Shown: positions 44,100 to 55,323 of the stretch, in pieces
Layout: each line of letters begins with the position of its first letter
Position numbering within the stretch: position 1 is the stretch's first letter
Origin: Limonium bicolor
Lineage: Eukaryota > Streptophyta > Magnoliopsida > Caryophyllales > Plumbaginaceae
Length of the DNA stretch: 64,000 nucleotides
Reading direction: 5' to 3'
Assembly: GCA_023374045.1 (NCBI GenBank)
Contig: CM041779.1
Coordinates: 266,052,131 to 266,116,130 of the forward strand
Notes under the pieces: model-generated
Seen by the model: only the letters and a program-made list of their open reading frames with translations
What the model was told of the DNA's origin: nothing
Databases searched by the model: none
Translations under genes and position numbers: made by a program

Positions 44100-47000
44100 A
44101 TTACGCCCACGTAATCTACCATATTTTATTATTATTAAACTTTGGTTTAATCAATCTGGCAAACTGAGGCGTTTAGCTTCACTATGGTATACTATATACT
44201 ATGCTCTGGTCAAAGGGTCTTAACCATACCAATGGTTTAGTCTTTGCACCAAGAATTCCTATATGAGTTTATTTAACTCATAATTAATTCGGTTCCAGCC
44301 TATTAGGCTTCAAGGCATTACTAGCCATTATACTATACTTACTAGGTATATTGTCTCCTAGCTAGGGCCCACTAGCTTCTGCTGCGCGACCCTGATAACT
44401 CGGGTTACTTACCCTTCGTGTTAACCTTAATGTGCTATGCATCACCTTTTATCCGTCTATAATGATAAGGTTTATTAAACAAATGTGGTATTCTTTTACC
44501 GTGTTTGAACTCAATGAGTTGTAGGTTTATAACTAGCTCTCTGGCAATCTAGTATACACACTATTTGTACTTCCACGATCATTCGCTAAGCTCCTCCGAC
44601 TTATTGTCGGGCGAGGTTAAGTCACTACTTAGTTGTAGTACTTCCTCTGTTGTCAATAGCTTCTGAATTACACCAGTTCTTCTGGTTCAGTACAAGTGTT
44701 CTTTACTTGTATGACCTTGCATTTCTATGCGTTGGTCCAAGTGACTTTCCTGTATCTCCTTTCACCTTATATTCCAATGGAATTCACATCTTGTGATTAC
44801 TAGTGTGTCGTACGCTCTTCGCGCTTCTTTGGCCTTAGGCCGCACTGTATGTTGCTGAGCTTGCTTGACTGGCTTATACCATGTTTGTGGTGAAAGGAAA
44901 GATTTACTATGGTTTACATTCTTCATATCCCTAGCCATCTCATTAGATCATTAGCTGAACAAGTGCAATGCCAAAACACTCAGTCATACAGAGTGCAGAG
45001 GCGTAAACGCTTGACAGAAAGTCACTTATGTGATAGGAAAGAATATTTCTGTGAGTCATCTCATACTTATACTCCGTGTTATTGCTTAAATACTCCCTCA
45101 TAGCGGTCGCCTGTTGCGCACCGTATTCTTACTCATTGTACAACATTGCTTTTACTGTTTCTGTTACTGTGGTAGTTCCTTTTTACTTAGTGACATTGTC
45201 ATTGTCACCATTTCCTTATGGTGTAAATACACTAGGAGTTTCCTGTGTTTGTGTGTATGACGGTTGTCGTAGCATACGGCAATCTTATTATCTTCCCAAT
45301 GTGGAGATGTCTTATTCCACTTAGGTTTTATGTGTAGGTTAACTTACCTCACATTTATCATCATTTGTGATACAATTTACCAAGTATTTGGTTGACCAAG
45401 GATAAAGCAATTTACCGGTTTACAAGCTCTCTTGAGCGTTGGTCATTCGTGATGTGCAACGTGCACTCACATTGATTGTTTTTGACAATTACTGTCCTCC
45501 CAAAGCTGAGCATTGGTTTAGGCTCTGGCTGTGTAGTTTGCTTGTATGTATATTACCAGGACATCCCACGAAACTTCAAGGGTTCTCTGGTCCCGTTCTC
45601 CAATTGGAGGGTATTCTATCACTGACAAGTGAAATTTCTTGTTGAGGGGTTGTCTCCACTCATAGGTCTCATGACAAGGTTATCATATTGGTGTTTATAC
45701 AACGGTTCACCACATGCTTGAGTGCATATGGAGTATGCTTACTCCTTAAGTCGTAATGGTTTGGAAAATCTCATTTCCTTTTTCCATCGCCCCTTGACAA
45801 TATTTATAAGCGTAGGCTTATTGTTATAATAGATGGAAGCCTTTCCAAGGGTTCACATCTTCACCACATTGGTGGTCTTTGGCTAACGAGGGGGGTACCT
45901 TCCCTTGGGTTTCTCGTAGTGTCCAAGTGTGGACTAGGCCAATGTTGGCATTATCATGATTCTTATGCCTCTGTGCTACCATTGCTACATAAGGCATGCA
46001 GATAATTAAAAGCTTGTCAACTGTATACTAGACTGATGCTCCAGTGACAGTGACACTGAGTTGGCCACTACTCCAAGCCACTCAGGATGTTGGGTTTGAA
46101 TTTATGGTCCAGTTGTTGATTTCTTGTCGTATGAGGCAATATTCCTTGCAAGTCTTGTTAGTAATGGTGTGGGTTTTGCAACCGTTTAAGGTTACACAAC
46201 GCATCAGGTTTATGGCTTTAGGGCCATATTGCTGCAAGCTATGCTCTTTGCAAGCTGCTTATACATGTTTCCACTCCATGTATACCGTCATAGGTTGGAG
46301 GTATTATTGGGCTCCATGGTAGGTCGTGGCATCACGCTTCCGTTCATAGGAGGCCTTTTAGGCACATGGTATTAATAAGTGCCTCTCAGTATCTTAGGGC
46401 ATTTCCTGTTAAGTGAAATCCCTTCGGTGTTCTAACCGAGTGTTCGTTTTAGCTCCCGTGCTCATATCATTACGCTTGTTCAACTGTTGTTAACGCAGAC
46501 ACCCTTCAGGGATCGCTCCTGGGTGTTGGTAGCTGTGCCGTTACATCCGCCTAATGTTTATGATATGTTATCCACTGTACCTTCTTGTGGTGTTGTACTT
46601 GAGTTTTCCCCTTTTGGGTCATGACGCCTCCCGTCCTTGGGTAGACTGTTTATGCTTGTTCCTAGTGTTTTAAGACTAGGTTTGGTATTCCCTTCAATGA
46701 TGGAGTATACTTGTGGTAATCTTGGGGTTGCTCTTGGGAATTCTGTCCCGTTTGTTGAGCATCATGGTGTTCACGTTAGGCGATTGCCTTACTGTGTTTA
46801 GGCTAGGTATACCTTCCAGCTGTCATGTATTGTTGGATTGTTGAGACATATCCAATTCTATACTTATTATCTGTGCTTTTGCACTTCCCAATCCTCATTC
46901 CTTATCTTCAGATGGATTCTCTGAGTTCCTTGACACTTGATCGTCTGAGGTGTCCAGCTGTTCTGATTGAACTCACTCATGGTCCGTAGAACGGAGTTGA

Positions 47001-48486
47001 CTACTTCCCGTGTGTCGCACACTACATGTATACATACGTGGGGTACCATGTTGATACGTTACCACTTACCCAACTATATGTCGGGCCCGCAAGCTCCTTC
47101 GGAGTGCGGTTGTCCCACATCCCGTAACGGGTATACTCGTAGTGTTCGTCACACGCCTAGGTGAAGTATTCTGTTGCCAACTCCTCTTGTATCATCCTAT
47201 GATACTCACTATAATGCTGTTGGTCTGGTTTTAAAATCCAAGGTTTTTAAAAGAGGGTTGTGGTTTTGAAAAGAAAATTTTGGGTTTTAAAACAATGGTT
47301 CGGTGTTAAAAGAAATCTCCCATGGCATAGCCACGTTTGAGGTCTTAACCAAGTCTAGCCTCTCACTGACTGGTATGTTCTAAATACAGTGGTCGGGCCG
47401 TTAGGCCTTTCCAAGGTTCCATACGTCTGGTTGTTAGGATGTGTGATCCTGTGGTTGTTTCGTTACAGTCACCGTACATTACTATGTACTTGTGACGTGT
47501 TAGTGTTCCTTTACATATCTCTGTCTTTACTGCACTTGCCTTGGCAAGTGCGTGGTATCGGTGGTTTTTGGATAATCCTATGCCAATCTCGGTATGGTTT
47601 CCATTGTGTTTGTTAGTCTCGTTGACGCTTCCCTCGATCTTATTGATCTATAATTGGTATACTCGCTCCTTTAGGTAGCTTCTTGGTGGTCTAGACATGG
47701 CTGTCGTAGATCTGGGTACTCCTCCACTCCTTGGAGGTTCCCGTTCTATTTGGTTTAGTGTCGCTCCTTGTGGCTCGTTCCCACACATTTGTGGTGGTTA
47801 CTGAGCCTTCCTTGTTTAGGCACTACGCTTGTAGTCCTATTGGTTTATATCTCACGGTTGTTCTTGTAGTTGTCTGAGCTATATTGGCCAGGTGTTGCAA
47901 CCTTGATGGCATCGTAGTTTTGGAGTTAACCGCTTCCGACTATGTCCTTAGTCGGCTAGCATACCGTTGGTGGTATTATTCAAGTATTACTATCCCGTAG
48001 ACTTGTGTCTCGGGTTCCGTTACTGCTCCCTTTTCGATTCCGTTGCACGGTGAGTGCTTCTTTCCTGCTGTTGGTTGGCTAGCTAGGTGTCGCGACTGCT
48101 AAGCACGTCGCCCCATGCTTTGTAAGTTGTAGCCTCCTCGTGGTTGGAGTGTTCATCCTACCGCTATTACGTGCGGTGCTGTGGTTCAACCGGGATCCAT
48201 CTCCGGGACTTCCAGCTCTTGGTATCTACCATGTGTTGGTTCTTGTTTACTGTGTGATTGCTTCACAACTGCCAGATCGGGTTTTCCCTGAGTATGAGAA
48301 GGGTTTTCTTCTCTCTGGCGTCCTTTCCCAAGTTATACAGTGGGGTTTGCGGCGGGCGGGACTGGTATTGTAGGTATCCGGTACTCACCGGTAGTTCCTA
48401 ACTAGCATATCTAACGCTAACACTCAGCCCTTAGCCCTAAGCTTCTAATTCCTAACTCGGTATTCCTAAATTCGGTATTTCCAGTC

Positions 48487-48514
48487 ATCAGAGCGATACT
48501 TCGCTCTGATACCA
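48487..48514 (-). other. Primer-binding site of the LARD within a hairpin
   Basis: On minus TGGTATCAGAGC (48514-48503) is complementary to the 3' end of initiator tRNA-Met. It overlaps a 10-bp stem ATCAGAGCGA / TCGCTCTGAT (48487-48496 with 48501-48510, 4-nt loop). Confidence 0.92.
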
Positions 48515-50182
48515 CTTTTTGTAACACCCCTACTATTCATACAGTCATTAACGTCCAATCTCCTTACTCATCAGATACACGCAGCGGATACCTACTTACA
48601 TACATTGGGTGATACAATGTCGTTAGCCACCCACGTGACTAACAAGGCTACTCCTATTACATACAGCATCGGTCTGATGGACCGGAATCCCGAGTATTAC
48701 ATATCTACCATCTATATTTCATACACCAATACACGCTACATTCTTCCATTCGATACGATACTTCAAATACCATACAATATAATCCACATACCGAGTTTAC
48801 TAAGATCCTTATACAAATATACTACCTCTTCAAAGTTCATACGTACTCACTACGAGACTACTTACTACCCGTTCCTCACAAACTACTTACTCCTAATTAC
48901 AAGGGTGTGCCTCCGGTCTCTTCCTTGACCATATTCGCTTCGGGTACCTGCACACTAAAAAATGTCCCCCGAAGGGGTCAGCTTTCGCCGAGCATGATAA
49001 CCGCATACCCCGCGTACTAGTGAGGGTACGCCGACCACTTGGTCGAATACATGCGGTTCATTTTCATACAAGCATACATGCATACATGCTCTTACACACA
49101 GTACAATAATACTTACACAACATACATACATACAATTCATTACACACAAGGAATACGATATAACCATTCAATACTCACTTACCTTCTTCCGAATACACAT
49201 ACTTACTACATACACAAAGTACAGTTCTTGTTAGCTTCATTGTTCCACCCGGGTTAATCGGGTGGAGATTACTCTTTTACTCGTTACTTCATACATACGC
49301 ATACATACTCATACATACTTACGGATCCATACTTACTTACTTTTACTCTTACTCAAGTTAAGTCGTCGGGACCTCCGGCCCTGGGGACTACACCGTCCCA
49401 CCTCCGGGATTTACTTGACTCACTAATCCGGGATGCTACCCATTTAAGGGATTTGGGCCGCGGACCAGTTTAAGAGTCAAGAATTGCAGCCAACCTCTTG
49501 TGACTCCGCATCCTCACGCGTGGCCGAAGCTATATCGGACTTGTACTCATTCCAATTTACTCACTTAAGTTAGGAGTTAGATAGTTAGGAATTAGCACAA
49601 GTCAACATCCAAGCCACAATAATACAATACACATATACACATACATACGAGTTACAATACATTACACAAGTACAATACGAGGTTCAAATACCATTCATCA
49701 TCATTCATATATTTCATGAATTATACAAACTAGTGCTCAAGACAATAAATATCAAGCACAACATAAGTCAAGCACAGGTAAGTGCAATATAGTCCGATTC
49801 ATGCATTTATCTTATTTAGGTGGTCAAATAAGCACACAAATCGGGGTAACCAGATTAGGATACAGGGCATGAAGAAATCATACCTTTCACCGTTGTACTT
49901 GTATCCCAACGTTCCTCCGGTATTCACAATTCAAATCCTATGATATACATACAACCGAATAATTAATCTAACTATCATTAACTTAATTCGGTTACCCTTA
50001 CGCTTCCTAACTCATACTTACTAGGTCTTCACATTCCTATACTACATTTTATTTACTTACTTTTAATTACTTAACAATGGTTTACTTACACATATATGCA
50101 CGTATGTATAGGTGGGTATACATATACATACATACATATACTAACCATAGTCTTATAGTTTTTTTTTTTTGTAAGTTTTGAC

Positions 50183-50446
50183 CCGACCGAACTTGCGACC
50201 GACCTTGCAAGTTCGGTCCGAGTCAGTAGGTTACATCGGGTGAAAATTCCAGGGCCGACCGACCTTGCAAGTCCGGTCCCAAGGTCGGTCCATTCCAGTA
50301 AGTTACTTAACGGAAAAATTTTAGCCCGACCGACCTTGCAAGTCCGGTCGCAAGGTCGGTCCATTCCAGTAGCTTGCTCGACGGAAATTTTTCTGGCCGA
50401 CCGAACTTGCATGTCCGGTCGCAAGTTCGGTCCGACCTAGTATTTG
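50183..50446. repeat. Hairpin array A, right LTR copy
   Basis: It is the same four units as 40097-40360. Confidence 0.93.
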
Positions 50447-50760
50447 CATTTTTACTTCTGTTTTCAGTCCCATACTTTACCCATTGTTTCTCCAATCTTC
50501 TTACATGAAATCTCACATGTTTAAACACTACCTAGGCCCTTCAAATTGCCTTAGTTCATCCACTTTACATACTTACTAATTCTTACTTGTACAATTTCAT
50601 TTCCATTCTTTACTTACTCCTCATTCTTATTCTCGCTTGTGTATACTCCTAATGACTCTTAATTATGATTAATTAAGTCTTATACAACTTATACAATTAT
50701 ACCCAAACAATGCCTTAACTTATAACCCATTAAAATTTCTCTCGGGTGAATTATGGTGTT

Positions 50761-51012
50761 GGTCCGGGACCTTGTCCAGGTCCTAAGTCCCGGACCAACA
50801 CAGATCGGAATTCTCGAATTGGTTTTTGTTATGGTCCGGGACCTTATACATAAGGTAGTCCCGGACCAGAAGCAACTTAACCTCTCGAATGAATTGGCTA
50901 GTGGTCCGGGACCTTATACCAGAGGTAAGTCCCGGACCCTTAATGATTTGCAACTCTCGGGTAGTTTTAGATGGTTGGTCCGGGACTTAATACAAGGCCT
51001 AAGTCCCGGACC
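50761..51012. repeat. Hairpin array B, right LTR copy
   Basis: It is the same four units as 40675-40926. The third unit here reads GGTCCGGGAC where the left copy has GGTCTGGGAC. Confidence 0.93.
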
Positions 51013-52953
51013 AACAATGGTCTGTTACGAACTGAGACATTTTTCATGCTCTGTTTCATTGTCTTCTTCCTTTAATCACTTCCTAATGGTTTCTAATGTT
51101 AATATTACATGTTTAACTACTTATCCAAGCATCTAACTCACCTAAATCCCTCACCAAAAATCAATTCCCTCAACCTACTGCTATCTCACCATTTCCACTG
51201 TTTCATTCTTTTCTTCCTTTCTGTTGCAGAGTTCGAACTGCTGCTGCTTATGTTTAGTTTTCCTTCTTCTTCTACAAATGCCAACAACCCTTAAGTGACA
51301 TAGTTTCTCTCTAGATTTTGACATGGTATCCCCTAAAATCTTAAGGTTTCACCACATTAGTTTGTTCACTCATCAAAGATCACAACCTGTTCAACTATAC
51401 ATATATGCATCGGACGGTTTATATATATATATATATATATGTGTGCATCAGTTCAAACGTTTACACAGCAGCAGCTTACGTATTTTTTTTTGACAGATTC
51501 CAACTCAACAATTCACTAATGCTAGTTATATGCTCATTTCATTGCTACGGTCATATTGGTTTTACATTTACTAAGACATTACACTTGCTCGCACACACAC
51601 GCATTATACACAAAACTGAACAGAGGTAATTTACCTTGTTCTTGTTTTCCTTTTCTTTTCTCTTCTTCTTGGTTTGCTTGCTCTTCTTTGCTTCTTTCCT
51701 TCTCCCTCTACCGGTTATAGTTTCTCAACAATCTAACATTACAACCCATTCATAAATACACCATTCAATACTAAAAACTAACCCTAACATTACTCAAGCT
51801 TTTAACGTATATTCTAGGGTTTAGGAGTTTCATTACCTTGCAAGGGAGTAGATGAAACTTAGAGGAGTTTAAGAATAAGGTTTCCACCCCTTCAAAGAAG
51901 CCAAAACCGGCTGGGTACAAGAGGAACCAAACAAGGGTTTAGTTCAAATTCGTTTTGCCTTTAAGGCTAGAAAAACAATGGAGTTTCGAAGAGATTTTTA
52001 CCTCAAAAGAACAAGGAGAACAAGGTGGCTCTAATGGTGGTCTTGAAGCTCCAAATGGGGTATACCCATAAAAATGAAAATGTGTGTTTTCGAATTTTGG
52101 AAAGATAGAAACGTAGCTCTTGGTGAGAGGATTACAATGGTGTAATTTTTGTAATTTTTGGAAGAGATTTGAGTGGGTTACAAGAGGAGAGAAGGTAAGG
52201 TTTTTATGTGTTTGCTCCTTTCTCCATTAATGTCGCATGCTTGGGGAAGAAGAAGGGAAAAAAATCAGAGAGTGAGGGAGTGAGGCTGCTACACGTGAGA
52301 AAGAAATGAGAATGGGAGAGAGAGTGTGAGAGGTAAGTTTACTTTATGGTTTTTAATTACTTTTGTCTTTTGTAAATAGAGAAGATAGGTGAGTGTGAGA
52401 GGGGGGACAAAATCGGACAGACCCCAGCCCCATGTGGGTTTTGAATTTCTTTTTACATTATTGGACACATAAGTTTTGGTTATTTATGTTTCTACCCCAC
52501 AACTTCCTGTTTTTGACAGTTTTTACTAATTTCTCGTTTTATTGATTTTATTGGTTCTAAAGCTTCACTAATATTTATTAATGATTATTTAGTTGACCAA
52601 AATTGTTACGAGTCTATTTGACCCGCTTAAAGTCACGTTTTCCCGGTTACCTCGAAAAACGCGCTTTAATGTTCATTAGTGTTTTTAATCCATTTTGAGG
52701 ATCCGTTTTCTTCGGGAGTTGTTCCCATATATTATTTAGGTTCTATTAAACCTTTGGAATCCATATAACACGCTAACCGAGGTCTCATACCTCCTATGGT
52801 TACTTAACGCTTATTTAGCGTTTTCTGCTTTTTGAGCGTTTATTTATTTCTTTTGGATTTATTTTTCCTTACTAGTATTAATTAGGTACCATTAGGCCCT
52901 TAAATACGTATTAGATTAATTTTAATCCTTATGTTTAAGTTCGGGGTATTTCA

Positions 52954-53690
52954 CTTAACATGACGCCCAACTGGTATTAATTAAACATGGTTTGGATGGG
53001 GCCTTAAGGCCAAGGTAAATTAACTATGGGAACTATTCGCTACGGCGATTGTACATTGTACATTATACTGGAATTATTTCGATATGATCGATTATATAAC
53101 TGTTGTTTGTGATATGATATGAATGTTGGATTGGATGGATGGTTATGTTTATATTCTTATATTACAGTATTGATTATAACTGTAAAATGGTAAAGCATGA
53201 AACCAATCTAAAAATAAGATGGTTAAAATGACTAAGTGACCATTAAGGTCCAGGCCCGGCATACTCAGCGTTTATCGTTGATACTACACCATTATGCAGG
53301 TTGTTGATTATTGTCGAAGCCGAAGTGCGGGAACAGGGTAATTGGAGTTTATTTTGGTTACCGCACAGGGAGTTTATTTGTATAGTGATGTCAAACTGGG
53401 AGTTGTATTATGGTATGGTTATGTATATTCGGGATTGGGTAGACGCTCACTTGTCGATGTTTATGAGTATGGACTTAGTATGATGTATAGGAATTATCTC
53501 GTTATCACAGCGGTTAGCAGTTTGTTTATGTTGGAAGTTGGATATAGTTTGGCTTCGTTACTTGCATGGGCGAGTAATGGCCGGTGACACCCGAGTGAGT
53601 ATTGTTGTTATTATTTATTCTTTTGCTGTAAGACGTTTTATTTATTGCTACGAGAGAGATTATTACGCGTTTAAGGGGAGGGGTGTTACA
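52954..53690 (+). repeat. 5' LTR of the gag-only element, right part
   Basis: It is collinear with 62670-63399 of the 3' LTR and ends GGGGTGTTACA. It opens with the right CTTAA of the LARD duplication. Confidence 0.94.
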
Positions 53691-53694
53691 AAAG

Positions 53695-53722
53695 TGGTAT
53701 CAGAGCGGAGTACCGCTCTGAT
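53695..53722 (+). other. tRNA-iMet primer-binding site within a hairpin
   Basis: TGGTATCAGAGC (53695-53706) starts 4 bp after the LTR. It is overlapped by a 10-bp stem ATCAGAGCGG / CCGCTCTGAT (53699-53708 with 53713-53722, loop AGTA). Confidence 0.93.
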
Positions 53723-54549
53723 GACGAGAAAGTAGGTTAAGACAATGAGCTTAGGATTTGGGAAATTACGGGAAACGTTTGTGAGGTACGAGACGACTCG
53801 TCTTAAAAGATATTGTGATTAGTAATGCAAATTGCGTGATATGTTATCCTTTAAAGGCAATTCAATATCTACTGGTTGTGAACGGTAAATTACCAAGTAT
53901 TTATGTGTCATACTGTACTACAGATGTCTAGGGGAACTAGAGGGCGTGGTACTTGTAGAGGTGGAGGCGGTGACCCCGTGATTCCAGACGTTGCTGAGAC
54001 GATTGCTGCCGTCCTCGCACAGCTTGGTACTCAAATTGGAGGAGCACCAGCCCACCCGCCACGGCCCAGGGAATCGAACTGGCTGAAGTCAGTTACCGAG
54101 ACCCGACCACCTACTTATTATGGGGAGCCAGACCCCGTAGCCTTAGAGCTTTTCATTGTGGAACATGAGAAGGCCTACGAAGCTTTGCAAGTACCTGCCG
54201 GCAAGAAGGTCGTCATTGCTGCTTTCCATCTGAAGGATGCAGCCAGCACTTGGTGAAGGTTGGTCAAGGACCATCATCTGGCTATACCCGACTTTTCGTG
54301 GGCTGCCTTTGTCGAGTTGCTGAGGGGGAAGTACTACCCGGCGTATCTCAAGCAGAAGAAGTGCCATGAGTTCGAGACATTATCCCAGGGAGGTCTGACC
54401 GTGGATGAGTTCTACGCTCGATTCATTGGTCTGCTGGACTTTATCCCCGGTGTTGATTACTCAGAGACCGTGAAAGTCGAGAAGTTCCGGGGGGATTGTT
54501 GTTTCGCATCCAGATGGCGATGGGTGCTACCCTCTATCCTACTATCCAG

Positions 54550-54628
54550 GTATTAACATGAAAGCCATAAATTCTTTACTTACTACATTACCGTTTAACT
54601 TTGTGAGAACTTACCCATGAGATTCCAG
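54550..54628 (+). other. Gag intron 1 (79 bp)
   Basis: ATCCAG|GTATTAAC ... GATTCCAG|GAGTG. It contains stops in the gag frame and is not a multiple of three, so removal is needed to continue the frame into YDAASRMELML. Confidence 0.8.
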
Positions 54629-54768
54629 GAGTGTTATGACGCTGCCTCGAGGATGGAGCTAATGCTCCAGACTCGGGAAGAGACTCTCGGGACAAAGAAG
54701 AGAAAGAACCCTGAGGGAGAGTCTGAGGGTGGAGGAGCATCTCCAGGCGATAGCCAGAAGAAGGGAAA

Positions 54769-54842
54769 GTACGGACTTATCCCATTCTAAATTGTTTACC
54801 ATATTAAATACCTTATGAATGCTGACCCGAAACCTTAAACAG
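54769..54842 (+). other. Gag intron 2 (74 bp)
   Basis: GGGAAA|GTACGGAC ... TTAAACAG|GAAATTC. AT-rich, with in-frame stops; removal gives KKGKKFFQKKG. Confidence 0.75.
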
Positions 54843-54961
54843 GAAATTCTTTCAGAAGAAAGGGTAGCAGGGTCACCAGGGAGCGAAAGGGAAAGAGCCT
54901 GTCCTTCGGTTGACCGGCTCAGTTATAGATGCTCAGCCTCTGAGATCTGCGCCTCCTAAGG

Positions 54962-55045
54962 GTGAGAACGCCTACCTCTTAAATTCAATTGTGACCTTAA
55001 CCTTTACATCATCAGATTGTAACTTAAACTAAATACTATCATTAG
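54962..55045 (+). other. Gag intron 3 (84 bp)
   Basis: CCTAAGG|GTGAGAAC ... ATCATTAG|GCACC. Removal gives APPKGTGQPQRHFYCKRC, leading in frame into the zinc knuckles. Confidence 0.8.
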
Positions 55046-55323
55046 GCACCGGACAGCCCCAGCGCCATTTCTATTGCAAGCGTTGTGGGAAGGACCATCC
55101 TGGGGTCGACTGCAATGGCCACAAAGTTGAGTGTCGGTGCTGCAAGAAAGAGGGTCATCGAGAGTTCGAGTGTTGGATGAACCCTGAGAGCCGTAACTAC
55201 AGGCCACCAAGGAATACTCAGAACACCTCAACTGGAGGATCTGGAGTACCACGAGGCGGTCAGGATGGCCAGACATCTACTGATGCTGGAGCCCAGAAAG
55301 GGAAAGGAGTCGTTAGGACATGA

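Larger units (their letters stand above)
42857..48519 (-). other. Internal region of the LARD, non-coding
   Basis: I looked for capsid, zinc knuckle, protease, RT, RNase H and integrase motifs on both strands and found none. Open frames are all under 140 codons with no family features. It holds a second polypurine-like motif (44081-44099, minus), paired hairpins CTGATG...CATCAG and CTTGATC...GATCAAG at about 43386-43465, and GCACTTGC...GCAAGTGC near 47523. Confidence 0.75.
38438..52953 (-). mobile_element. LARD-like LTR element without visible coding sequence, 14.5 kb, nested
   Basis: Its LTRs of 4.42 kb (38438-42856) and 4.43 kb (48520-52953) are near identical. The element reads on minus: the primer-binding site adjoins the right LTR (48503-48514) and the polypurine tract adjoins the left LTR (42857-42872). 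The 5.66 kb internal part shows no gag or pol motif in any frame. Large LTRs plus a long non-coding interior are the hallmarks of LARD elements. Few LTR differences and a perfect TSD point to recent insertion. Confidence 0.93.
48520..52953 (-). repeat. 5' LTR of the LARD (right copy)
   Basis: It matches 38438-42856 throughout. Visible differences include the (TA)n length (51421-51440 against 41341-41374), a CTG run (fewer units near 51239) and scattered single bases. Confidence 0.95.
53924..55323 (+). pseudogene. Tekay-like gag with three short introns
   Basis: The gene encodes a capsid/nucleocapsid protein. A start at 53924 (MSRGTRGRGTCRGGGGDPVI) is likely; an in-frame ATG also lies at 53903. 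The capsid core shows TRPPTYYGEPDPVALELFIV, AAFHLKDAASTW, FVELLRGKYYPAYLKQKKCH and GGLTVDEFYARF. TGA at 54254 replaces an expected Trp, a shift near 54493 breaks the frame, and TAG occurs near 54862. Removing 54550-54628, 54769-54842 and 54962-55045, all GT-AG, joins the capsid end to two zinc knuckles, CKRCGKDHPGVDC and CRCCKKEGHREFEC. The frame then stops at 55321-55323. It is a recent pseudogene, or the product may be supplied by other copies. Confidence 0.87.
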
